A DNA stretch of 64,000 nt from Flavobacterium frigoritolerans. Its GTDB lineage: Bacteria; Bacteroidota; Bacteroidia; Flavobacteriales; Flavobacteriaceae. Positions 31,844-39,114 of the stretch are shown here, piece after piece. Numbering within the stretch: the first letter of the stretch is position 1; each line of letters starts with the position of its first letter. Position numbers and translations under genes: made by a program. Under the pieces are notes generated by a model. It worked only from the letters and a program-made list of their open reading frames with translations, had not been told where the DNA came from and made no database searches. The stretch lies in contig NZ_JAOZEV010000004.1 in NCBI RefSeq assembly GCF_025847275.1, positions 248,001 through 312,000 on the forward strand, given 5' to 3'.

Positions 31844-33184
31844 ATGAATAGGATATTAATAAAAAACGCTAAAATCGTAAACGAAGGGTCAATTTTTGAA
31901 GGCGATTTGTTAATCGAGAATGATTTAATTGTAGAAATTTCAGATAGTATAAGTCTGAAGTCTTCTAACTGTATTGTTATTGATGCAGAAGGAAGTTACC
32001 TAATGCCAGGAGCAATAGATGATCAAGTACATTTTAGAGAACCAGGATTAACGCATAAAGGAGATATCGAATCAGAGTCTAGAGCAGCTGTTGCTGGAGG
32101 AATCACTTCGTTTATCGAGCAGCCTAATACGGTTCCTAATGCGGTAACTCAGGAAATATTAGAAGAAAAATACCAGATAGCTTCAAAGAAATCATATGCG
32201 AATTATTCGTTTATGATGGGAGCTACCAATGATAATTTGGAGGAGGTTCTAAAAACAAATCCAAAGAATGTAGCGGGAATCAAAATATTTTTAGGTTCAT
32301 CAACCGGAAATATGCTGGTAGACAATGAAGCTACACTCGAAAAGATATTCTCAAGTACTCCATTACTTATCGCAGTACATTGTGAGGATGAAACAACGAT
32401 ACAAAATAATCTGGAAAAATATAAAGAAGAGTATGGCGAAGATGTTCCTGTTACGGCGCATCATTTAATTCGTAGTGCCGAAGCTTGTTATATTTCTTCA
32501 TCAAAAGCTATTGCATTAGCGAAGAAAACAGGAGCGCGTTTGCATATTTTTCATCTTTCGACAGCAAAAGAAATGGAATTGTTTACAAACAAAATTCCTT
32601 TGGAAGAAAAGAAAATTACAGCCGAAGTTTGTGTTCACCATTTGTGGTTTACAGATGAGGATTATAAAACTAAAGGAAACCTTATAAAATGGAATCCTGC
32701 TGTAAAAACTGCCGATGATAGAAAAGCACTTTGGGAGGCTTTACTTGATGGTCGAATAGATGTAATTGCAACAGATCATGCACCACATACAAAAGAAGAA
32801 AAGAAACAATCGTATTTAAAAGCTCCATCAGGAGGTCCTTTGGTACAACATGCCGTTGTGGCTATGTTTGAAGCACATCATCAAGGAAAAATCAGTATTG
32901 AGAAAATCGTTGAAAAAATGTGTCATAATCCTGCTAAGATTTTCAAAATCGAAAAAAGAGGATTTATCAAAGAAGGTTTTTATGCCGATTTGGTAATTGT
33001 AAACCCGGGTTTGCCTTGGAGTGTAAATGCAGATAATATTTTGTCTAAATGCAAATGGTCTCCATTTGAAGGTTATACTTTTAAATCAAGAATCACGCAT
33101 ACTTTTGTAAACGGACAATTGGTTTACAATTCTTTTAAAGTAAAAAATGTTCATGCGGGAAAAAGATTATTGTTTGATAGATAG
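31844..33184 (+). CDS. pyrC: Dihydroorotase
   Basis: 446 residues, class I dihydroorotase of pyrimidine biosynthesis (carbamoyl-aspartate to dihydroorotate). Signatures: PGAIDDQVHFREPG (about residues 52-65), VAGGITSFIEQPNT, the metal-ligand AVHCEDE, and VIATDHAPHTKEEK with the catalytic Asp. The usual HxH of the first motif reads QVH; I recall this as the normal form in Bacteroidota, so it is not by itself evidence of inactivity. It sits between the glycosyltransferase and a DUF4296 gene with gaps of 10 and 3 bp, so it is part of an operon. Confidence 0.93.
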   Translation: MNRILIKNAKIVNEGSIFEGDLLIENDLIVEISDSISLKSSNCIVIDAEGSYLMPGAIDDQVHFREPGLTHKGDIESESRAAVAGGITSFIEQPNTVPNAVTQEILEEKYQIASKKSYANYSFMMGATNDNLEEVLKTNPKNVAGIKIFLGSSTGNMLVDNEATLEKIFSSTPLLIAVHCEDETTIQNNLEKYKEEYGEDVPVTAHHLIRSAEACYISSSKAIALAKKTGARLHIFHLSTAKEMELFTNKIPLEEKKITAEVCVHHLWFTDEDYKTKGNLIKWNPAVKTADDRKALWEALLDGRIDVIATDHAPHTKEEKKQSYLKAPSGGPLVQHAVVAMFEAHHQGKISIEKIVEKMCHNPAKIFKIEKRGFIKEGFYADLVIVNPGLPWSVNADNILSKCKWSPFEGYTFKSRITHTFVNGQLVYNSFKVKNVHAGKRLLFDR

Positions 33185-33187
33185 AAT

Positions 33188-33658
33188 ATGAAAAAAATAA
33201 TCATAATTATTTCGGTATTACTCCTTGCAGTTGGCTGTAAAAAAGAATTGGTCAAAAAGCCAGAACGACTTGTTGAGAGGGATAAAATGATAGATATTAT
33301 GTATGATTTATCATTATTGGAAGCAATAAAATATCAAAATCCAATATCGCTAGATTCTTGTGATACTAATCCGACTAGGTTTATATTAAAGAAATATAAA
33401 GTGGACAGTTTGCAATTTGTGAAAAGCAATATGTATTACGCTGCCAATTATAATGATTATAAAATCATGTTTGATGAGGTTGGTACACGTTTAGAAAAAA
33501 ATAAAAAGAAAATCGATTCAGTAATTAAGATAGAGGAGAAGAAAAAGAAATTACTTGAAAAAAAGAATAAAGCTGTTAAAAAGGACTCTGTAAAAGTTAA
33601 AGAGGAATTGCTAAAAGCAAAACCAGATTCGATTAAAAGAAAATCTAAGCTAAAATAA
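33188..33658 (+). CDS. DUF4296 lipoprotein
   Basis: 156 residues. The signal peptide ends in the lipobox LLAVGC (Cys17). The core KMIDIMYDLSLLEAIKYQNP and ILKKYKVDSLQFVKSNMYYA match DUF4296, a family found almost only in Flavobacteriia next to pyrC. The C-terminal 50 residues are a Lys/Glu coiled-coil tail (KKKLLEKKNKAVKKDS). It starts 3 bp after pyrC and ends 13 bp before the convergent epimerase gene. Function unknown; inner- or outer-membrane-anchored periplasmic protein. Confidence 0.87.
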   Translation: MKKIIIIISVLLLAVGCKKELVKKPERLVERDKMIDIMYDLSLLEAIKYQNPISLDSCDTNPTRFILKKYKVDSLQFVKSNMYYAANYNDYKIMFDEVGTRLEKNKKKIDSVIKIEEKKKKLLEKKNKAVKKDSVKVKEELLKAKPDSIKRKSKLK

Positions 33659-33671
33659 GATTTAAGTGTTT

Positions 33672-34673
33672 TTATAAAGTCGAAACTTCTTTAATGTATT
33701 CATGAATGTTTTTGAAGTCGGTTTTTAAAGTCGTTTTTATTTTCTCATTCGAATAGATATCTTTTGTATAAGACGATTTTGCTGTTGCTTTAGTAATCTG
33801 TCTTTTCTTCAGGAAAAAAGTAGATAGAAACCAATCTATTCTCCATATTATTTTCATAAGTAAAGGACTTGCATGTTTTGTAGGTCTTTTTACTTTTAAT
33901 GCATCTGCGATTGTGTTTAATACATCTCGAAAAACGATATTGTCAGAGATTAGAGTAAACCGTTCGTTTTTTATTTCGCTCTTCATCAAAGTAACTGCAA
34001 TTCTCACGACATCGTCTACACTAACAAATCCGGTACTGCCTAGAGTGTAAAACGAAAGTCCGTTGGCTACTTTTGTGTAAAGTTCAGCGCTTCCTTGTTC
34101 ATTGGATTTAGATTTTGGAATAGGTCCCATAATAACACCCGGATTTATAATAACAACATCTAAACCTTCTTGCCAACCGCGCCAAACTTCCATTTCGGCA
34201 CCATATTTAGATATGGCATAGTCGCTGTGTGGTTTTTCGGGATTCCATTCGATTTCTTCAGTTATAATAGTCTCATGGGGAGCAAGATCTCCAAGAGCAG
34301 CAATTGAACTCACAAAACATAATTTTTTAACTTGCTTTGCAATACAAAAATTAACAATGTTTGCTGTGCCTTCAATATTAGTTTTTCGAACCAAGTTTTC
34401 GTCCTTCGGATCAAAGGAAATTAGAGCGGCACAATGATAAACATATTCCACATCAATAAAAGCAGTTTCTAAGGAAGGAACGTCAAGTATGTCGGCCTCT
34501 ATCCATTGTATTGATTCAAATAAATGTGATTTTTTATATAAATCAAAAACTGACTTCGTTCTTTCTATTTTTTTCTTATTTCGGTAAATTGCCCGAACGT
34601 TATCCCCATTTTCGATTAAATGAAGTAATAAATGTGCGCCAACTAAACCTGTTCCTCCTGTTACTAAAACCAT
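33672..34673 (-). CDS. NAD-dependent epimerase/dehydratase (extended SDR)
   Basis: 333 residues. Rossmann motif VTGGTGLVGAHLL (about 4-16), CFVSSIAALGD as the active-site Ser strand, and catalytic YxxxK as DYAISKYGAE (about 151-160). The fold is extended SDR, like dihydroflavonol reductase or sugar epimerases; the substrate cannot be told. The C-terminal third (KRPTKHASPLLMKIIWRIDW) resembles the 3-beta-HSD-like subgroup common in Flavobacterium. Single gene, convergent with the pyrC operon and divergent from tyrS. Confidence 0.87.
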   Translation of the reverse strand: MVLVTGGTGLVGAHLLLHLIENGDNVRAIYRNKKKIERTKSVFDLYKKSHLFESIQWIEADILDVPSLETAFIDVEYVYHCAALISFDPKDENLVRKTNIEGTANIVNFCIAKQVKKLCFVSSIAALGDLAPHETIITEEIEWNPEKPHSDYAISKYGAEMEVWRGWQEGLDVVIINPGVIMGPIPKSKSNEQGSAELYTKVANGLSFYTLGSTGFVSVDDVVRIAVTLMKSEIKNERFTLISDNIVFRDVLNTIADALKVKRPTKHASPLLMKIIWRIDWFLSTFFLKKRQITKATAKSSYTKDIYSNEKIKTTLKTDFKNIHEYIKEVSTL

Positions 34674-34752
34674 TTTGTAAAGATAATTAGAATGTTGGAT
34701 TCCTTCATTTTTAGTTTTCTTATTTTTTGAACATTCTTAATTTAAATTCATT

Positions 34753-34784
34753 TTTGAGATTGCAACCGACAATCGTTATATTTG
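34753..34784 (+). promoter_or_regulatory. tyrS promoter
   Basis: TTTG -33 box at 34753-34756, a 20-bp spacer and TATATTTG -7 box at 34777-34784, with the ATG at 34806. A near-consensus Bacteroidota promoter with a leader of only about 15 nt. Confidence 0.75.
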
Positions 34785-34805
34785 TAAAAATTATTTTAAA
34801 AAGAA

Positions 34806-36098
34806 ATGAAAAATTTTATTGAAGAAGTGACTTGGAGAGGAATGCTTCACGACGTTATGCCAGGCACAGAGGAACATTTGATGGAACAAATGAGAGTGGC
34901 ATATGTGGGAATTGATCCAACTGCGGATTCATTGCATATAGGGCATTTAGTTGGGGTAATGTTATTGAAACATTTTCAGTTATCAGGACACAAACCATTG
35001 GCGTTAGTTGGTGGTGCAACAGGAATGATTGGAGATCCATCGGGAAAATCGAATGAAAGAAACTTACTTGATGAAGCAACATTGCGTCATAATCAAGAAG
35101 CAATAAAAGGACAATTGTCTCGATTTTTGGACTTTACTTCAAATTCAGCCAATGCTGCCGAGTTGGTAAATAATTACGATTGGATGAAGGAATTCTCATT
35201 CCTTGATTTTATTCGTGATGTAGGTAAGCACATTACGGTAAACTATATGATGGCTAAAGATTCTGTAAAGAAAAGATTAACATCAGAGGCTGCCGAAGGA
35301 ATGTCATTTACAGAGTTTACCTATCAGTTAGTTCAAGGGTATGACTTTTTGCATTTGTATAAAAACAAACAATGTACCTTGCAAATGGGAGGAAGTGACC
35401 AATGGGGCAATATTACCACGGGAACTGAATTGGTGAGAAGAATGGAAAGCGGAAAAGCGTATGCTTTAACTTGTCCATTAATTACAAAAGCAGACGGAAC
35501 AAAATTTGGAAAATCGGAAGGTGGAAATATCTGGCTAGACGCTGCAAGAACATCTCCATACAAGTTTTACCAATATTGGTTAAATACTTCAGATGTTGAT
35601 GCTGAAAAATATATTAAAATTTTCACTTTCTTATCAAAAGAAGAAATTGAATCTTTGACAATCGAACATAGAGAAACGCCTCATTTACGTATTTTACAAA
35701 AAAGACTGGCTGAAGAAATTACTGTAATGGTGCATTCTGCGGCTGATCTAGAAAATGCAATTAAGGCTTCAAATATATTATTTGGAAATTCTACATCTGA
35801 TGATTTAAAACAATTGGATGAAGCAACTTTCTTAGATGTTTTTGATGGTGTACCTCAGGCAGAAATTACAAAATCGGATCTTGAAAACGGATTAGAGATT
35901 ATAATAGTTTTGAATGAGAAAACAGGATTCTTTAAATCAAATGGAGAAGCAAGACGTGCTCTTACGGCTAACTCTATTTCTGTAAACAGAGAAAAAATAA
36001 CAGAAGAGTTTGTTCTTTCTAACAAAGATTTAATAAATAACCAATTTGTATTGTTACAAAGCGGAAAGAAAAATTATTTTGTGGTTAGAGTGGTTTAA
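34806..36098 (+). CDS. tyrS: Tyrosine-tRNA ligase
   Basis: 430 residues. It charges tRNA-Tyr. The catalytic HIGH is at residues 44-47 ([10 protein letters not shown]), and the tyrosine pocket lies in [14 protein letters not shown] and [10 protein letters not shown]. The KMSKS equivalent reads KFGKS ([14 protein letters not shown]), the common TyrRS variant. The C-terminal S4 RNA-binding domain (about 360-430) includes [19 protein letters not shown]. Length is normal. Monocistronic. Confidence 0.97.
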   Translation: MKNFIEEVTWRGMLHDVMPGTEEHLMEQMRVAYVGIDPTADSLHIGHLVGVMLLKHFQLSGHKPLALVGGATGMIGDPSGKSNERNLLDEATLRHNQEAIKGQLSRFLDFTSNSANAAELVNNYDWMKEFSFLDFIRDVGKHITVNYMMAKDSVKKRLTSEAAEGMSFTEFTYQLVQGYDFLHLYKNKQCTLQMGGSDQWGNITTGTELVRRMESGKAYALTCPLITKADGTKFGKSEGGNIWLDAARTSPYKFYQYWLNTSDVDAEKYIKIFTFLSKEEIESLTIEHRETPHLRILQKRLAEEITVMVHSAADLENAIKASNILFGNSTSDDLKQLDEATFLDVFDGVPQAEITKSDLENGLEIIIVLNEKTGFFKSNGEARRALTANSISVNREKITEEFVLSNKDLINNQFVLLQSGKKNYFVVRVV

Positions 36099-36152
36099 TT
36101 ACTTAATCGGTGATTTGTTTAATCGATTTAAGAAAAATAAACAGATTAATTT

Positions 36153-37148
36153 TTAAAGCACCATTAAATTACAACCTCTAATATCAGAGTTATCAAAACG
36201 TCCCAATACCTCGAAAGAGTTGTTGGGATATTTTTTGCCCAAATCTTGCGTAGCAATAAAAGAACAAGAATTAATGTTGGCTAGGTCGATTACGTTTATA
36301 CCACCTGTTTTACCTTCTTTTACGTAAGTTAAAGCGTCTTCTGTATCTCGAACAAGGATTTGTATCCACGAAGGACATTCAAATATTCCTTCTCCCAGAG
36401 AATAGGCTTGCGATAATAATTCGGTCATGCCATATTCTGAATGTATTGCTGAAACACCAAAACCTTCACACAATTGGTTGTGCAATTCTTCACGAATCAT
36501 TTCTTTGCGTTTGCCTTTCATTCCACCAGTTTCCATAATGATGGTATTTTGTAGTTTAAACGAGTTTTTTTCGATTAAATCTAATAAAGCATATGTTACA
36601 CCAATTAAGATAGTATTTTGCCCTGATTGGTCTAATTCGATTAGCTTCTGAGTAAGTTCTTCGTGATTGTGTAAATAAAACCCGCTTTCTGGATGATTTG
36701 ATAATTTGATTAAATCCTCAACCATATAAATAAGCGAAGATCCATCTCGTTCTAAATAGGATGGAAGCAAAGCTAGTACGGCATAATCTTCGATATTGCC
36801 ATAAAATTGAGAAAAGCCTTTGCGGTAGCTTTCTTCATATAAAGAAACGTCGGTTACAATATGTTTGCTAGTAATCATTCCTGTTGTACCACTGCTGGTA
36901 AAAGTAACCTGTGCAGGATCAGAATTTGAAACCACAGCATGGCTCTTAAAAAACTGAATTGGTAAAAAGGGAATTTGTTCTAGCGATTTTACTTTTTGAG
37001 GATCTGTTTTAAGGTGATCACAAAACGTTCGATATACTAGGTTATTTTCATATTGAAAGCGAAATACTTTCAATGCTATTTTTTCAAATTGCTTTTGATT
37101 GGAAATTGTAAATATATCAGTTGTTGTAATCAAGATTTTTTTTTGCAA
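36153..37148 (-). CDS. LuxE-like acyl-protein synthetase family protein
   Basis: 331 residues, adenylate-forming fold of the LuxE/PaaK type. Visible: an N-terminal helix region, the P-loop-like VTFTSSGTTGMITSKHI (about residues 82-98), IIMETGGMKGKRKEMIREEL, the EYGMTELLSQAYS adenylate-binding motif (about 240-252) and VIDLANINSCSFIATQDLGK. LuxE activates fatty acids in bioluminescence operons; here there are no luxA/B/C/D neighbours, and family members in Flavobacteriia probably activate other acyl groups. Substrate unknown. Transcribed alone. Confidence 0.85.
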   Translation of the reverse strand: MQKKILITTTDIFTISNQKQFEKIALKVFRFQYENNLVYRTFCDHLKTDPQKVKSLEQIPFLPIQFFKSHAVVSNSDPAQVTFTSSGTTGMITSKHIVTDVSLYEESYRKGFSQFYGNIEDYAVLALLPSYLERDGSSLIYMVEDLIKLSNHPESGFYLHNHEELTQKLIELDQSGQNTILIGVTYALLDLIEKNSFKLQNTIIMETGGMKGKRKEMIREELHNQLCEGFGVSAIHSEYGMTELLSQAYSLGEGIFECPSWIQILVRDTEDALTYVKEGKTGGINVIDLANINSCSFIATQDLGKKYPNNSFEVLGRFDNSDIRGCNLMVL

Positions 37149-37166
37149 AGGTAATTTATTTAAAAG

Positions 37167-37199
37167 AAAAAAGCTCCAATATTACTTTGGAGCTTTTTT
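37167..37199 (-). terminator. Terminator between the T9SS and LuxE-like genes
   Basis: AAAAAAGCTCCAA pairs with TTGGAGCTTTTTT (loop TATTACT), 20 bp beyond the stop of the minus-strand gene at 37219. Confidence 0.85.
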
Positions 37200-37218
37200 A
37201 TGTTTTTATTTTGAAAAT

Positions 37219-37557
37219 TTACCTGACAATTAGTTTTCTAGTTGCAGTTGCATTTTCTTCATTTATTTTTATGATATAAACACCAGGTGAAAGATTGGAT
37301 ATATTAAGTTCTCTTGTGCTTAATTGTGTCTGTAATACTTTTTTTCCTAGAATGTCAAAAATAATTATTTCTTTTTCTAAATCATTTTTAGATGATATAT
37401 ATACTTTACCATTACTCACAGGGTTTGGATACAAACTTAAGCCCTCTATTACGGTGCCGTCTGTTTTTGGCTGTTGTTTACTGTCTTGTGCTGAAACACT
37501 TGCAGTAATAAAGAAAAAAGCCAATAAGAGTGTAATATAAAAGTAGTTTTTTGCCAT
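37219..37557 (-). CDS. Small secreted protein with a type A T9SS sorting domain
   Basis: 112 residues. A signal peptide (about 1-24, ending VSAQ) and a 15-residue linker are followed directly by a C-terminal sorting domain of the type IX secretion system (TIGR04183): LSLYPNPVSNGKVYI, IIIFDILGKKV, LNISNLSPGVYIIKI and the terminal KLIVR. There is essentially no cargo domain, so it is either a sorting-domain-only protein or a remnant of a larger one. It would be exported across the outer membrane. Flanked by terminators on both sides, so monocistronic. Confidence 0.9.
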   Translation of the reverse strand: MAKNYFYITLLLAFFFITASVSAQDSKQQPKTDGTVIEGLSLYPNPVSNGKVYISSKNDLEKEIIIFDILGKKVLQTQLSTRELNISNLSPGVYIIKINEENATATRKLIVR

Positions 37558-37614
37558 CGCTTAATTTTAGTCTAGTAAATATACTAAAAAAAGTTTTCAA
37601 AAACTACGCCAAAA

Positions 37615-37644
37615 AAAAACATCCTAAAATTTTAGGATGTTTTT
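37615..37644 (-). terminator. Terminator of the surface lipoprotein gene
   Basis: AAAAACATCCTAAAA followed directly by its exact reverse complement TTTTAGGATGTTTTT, 24 bp beyond the stop at 37669. Confidence 0.9.
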
Positions 37645-37668
37645 AACAATTAGATTGTATTTTCTTGA

Positions 37669-38859
37669 TTAGAAACCTACTGACCAACCTGTAGCCCATG
37701 TTGGTTGTGTAATACCATTTCCAGCTCCTGTAGCAGAAGTAGACTCAGTAGCAACAGCTGTAACGTCAGCAGTAGAAGCATCTGTTTTCTTACCTTTTGT
37801 TTTTACAGATACATCAGAGATGTAGTTTACGCTAGTTACTTTTAAAGCTGTTCCAACAAAAGCAATAGTTTCGTCGTTTTCAACATCAATACCAGTTTTC
37901 CATCCGCTTAAAACTACATTTGAAATAAGACCTTTAGTTCCTCTTCTAAATTTTATAGCTTGGTTTTCTGTGTAAATAGTTGCATCAGCAGCACTTCCAG
38001 GTCCAATAAGAGTCATATTTGTAATAGTAGGGTTAGCAATTGGAGTGTTTGCAAATCCTAATTCGAAGTTATCTGCTTCAATACCTCTGTTTCCTTTTCC
38101 GAAATTTAATTTTCCGTACCAGTTTGTGTTTTTCCCATTCCATCCTTCAGTCCAGTCAAATTGATCATCTTCGTTACCGATAGCGATTAAATTTGTAGTG
38201 TTTACAGAACCTCCGAAGAATTCAAATCCATCATCAGCACCGTGAAAAGCTTGTACATTTTCAACAACTGTTCCAGAACCAACTCCAAAGAAAGATACTC
38301 CGTTGAATTCTTTTTCAGTGTTATAAGCAGCTCCTGCGTATTCGATTCTTAAATATTTGATTGAACCAGAGTTGTCAGCAGATATAGTTCCACCATAAGT
38401 TAAATCTGCTACTTCTGATTGAGCTGTACTTGCTCCACCAGTAACACGGTTTATAGGTGCTCTACCACAAATAACCAATCCACCCCAATCTCCAGCACCT
38501 TTAGTAGGTAAACCACTTGTCATTATAACTGGTTTTGCAGCTGTACCATTTACATTAATTTTCCCTCCTTGCGCAATTGCAATATAAGCTTTTGTTCCAC
38601 CAGTACCTTGAATAACAGTTCCTGCAGGAATTGTTAAAGTAGCTCCATCATTTACTTGTAGTTTCCCTGTTAATTTATAAACAGTACTAGCGTCAAGTAC
38701 TACTTCACCATCACTAATGATTCCTTTAAAGTCGTTAGCATCTGCAACAAATGTTGAAGTTGGTTTTTTGCTGTCGTTATTGTTATCGCTTGAACAGCTT
38801 GTAAGTAAGCTAGTTGATAAAGCAATAATTCCAAATAGTTTTACAATTGATTTTTTCAT
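37669..38859 (-). CDS. Surface lipoprotein with repeat (parallel-beta-helix-like) body
   Basis: 396 residues. The signal peptide ends in the lipobox LLTSC (Cys22), followed by SSDNNND. Asp/Asn after the Cys is compatible with surface export in Bacteroidota (inference). The body is rich in Gly, Thr and Val with repeated strands (DGATLTIPAGTVIQGTGG, FHGADDGFEFFGGSVN, AIGNEDDQFDWTEG), suggesting a right-handed beta-helix. No catalytic motif recognised. It is downstream of a TonB-dependent receptor gene and upstream-marked by an 11-bp-period TAAC array, as are the receptor and porin genes of this locus, so phosphate-starvation induction is likely (inference). Confidence 0.8.
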   Translation of the reverse strand: MKKSIVKLFGIIALSTSLLTSCSSDNNNDSKKPTSTFVADANDFKGIISDGEVVLDASTVYKLTGKLQVNDGATLTIPAGTVIQGTGGTKAYIAIAQGGKINVNGTAAKPVIMTSGLPTKGAGDWGGLVICGRAPINRVTGGASTAQSEVADLTYGGTISADNSGSIKYLRIEYAGAAYNTEKEFNGVSFFGVGSGTVVENVQAFHGADDGFEFFGGSVNTTNLIAIGNEDDQFDWTEGWNGKNTNWYGKLNFGKGNRGIEADNFELGFANTPIANPTITNMTLIGPGSAADATIYTENQAIKFRRGTKGLISNVVLSGWKTGIDVENDETIAFVGTALKVTSVNYISDVSVKTKGKKTDASTADVTAVATESTSATGAGNGITQPTWATGWSVGF

Positions 38860-38969
38860 GGTTGTTTTGATAATTTTTTTGTTTAATATCTTAATGCAAA
38901 GATGGATTAGAAATCTTTTACGAATGTTAAGTAAGTGTGATTGTTAGTTTAATAAAAACCTATTTTAAG

Positions 38970-38998
38970 ATTAAATTAATGTTACTTAGTTGTTAACT
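38970..38998 (-). promoter_or_regulatory. Pho-box-like array upstream of the surface lipoprotein gene
   Basis: On the minus strand: AGTTAAC-AACT-AAGTAAC-ATTA-ATTTAAT, three heptamers with 4-bp spacers (starts every 11 bp). The heptamer resembles those at 41965-42001 and 44038-44066. It is about 110 bp upstream of the lipoprotein start. A -7-like CATCTTTG lies at about 38895-38902. Confidence 0.5.
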
Positions 38999-39056
38999 AA
39001 AGTTCTGATTTATAGATAATATAGGGTAACGAGTTGTGTGTTTGTTTTTTAAATTA

Positions 39057-39093
39057 AAAAAGGATCAACAAAATTTAATGCTGACCCTTTTTT
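39057..39093 (-). terminator. Terminator of the large TonB-dependent receptor gene
   Basis: AAAAAGGATCA pairs with TGACCCTTTTTT with one mismatch and a 14-nt loop, 22 bp beyond the stop at 39115. The receptor and lipoprotein genes are therefore separate transcription units. Confidence 0.65.
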
Positions 39094-39114
39094 AGTTCTG
39101 TTTTTGATGTAGTC

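Noticed and set aside
36153..37148. Part of a bioluminescence lux operon
   Set aside because: Only a LuxE-like gene is present; no luxA, luxB, luxC or luxD homologue is in the neighbourhood.
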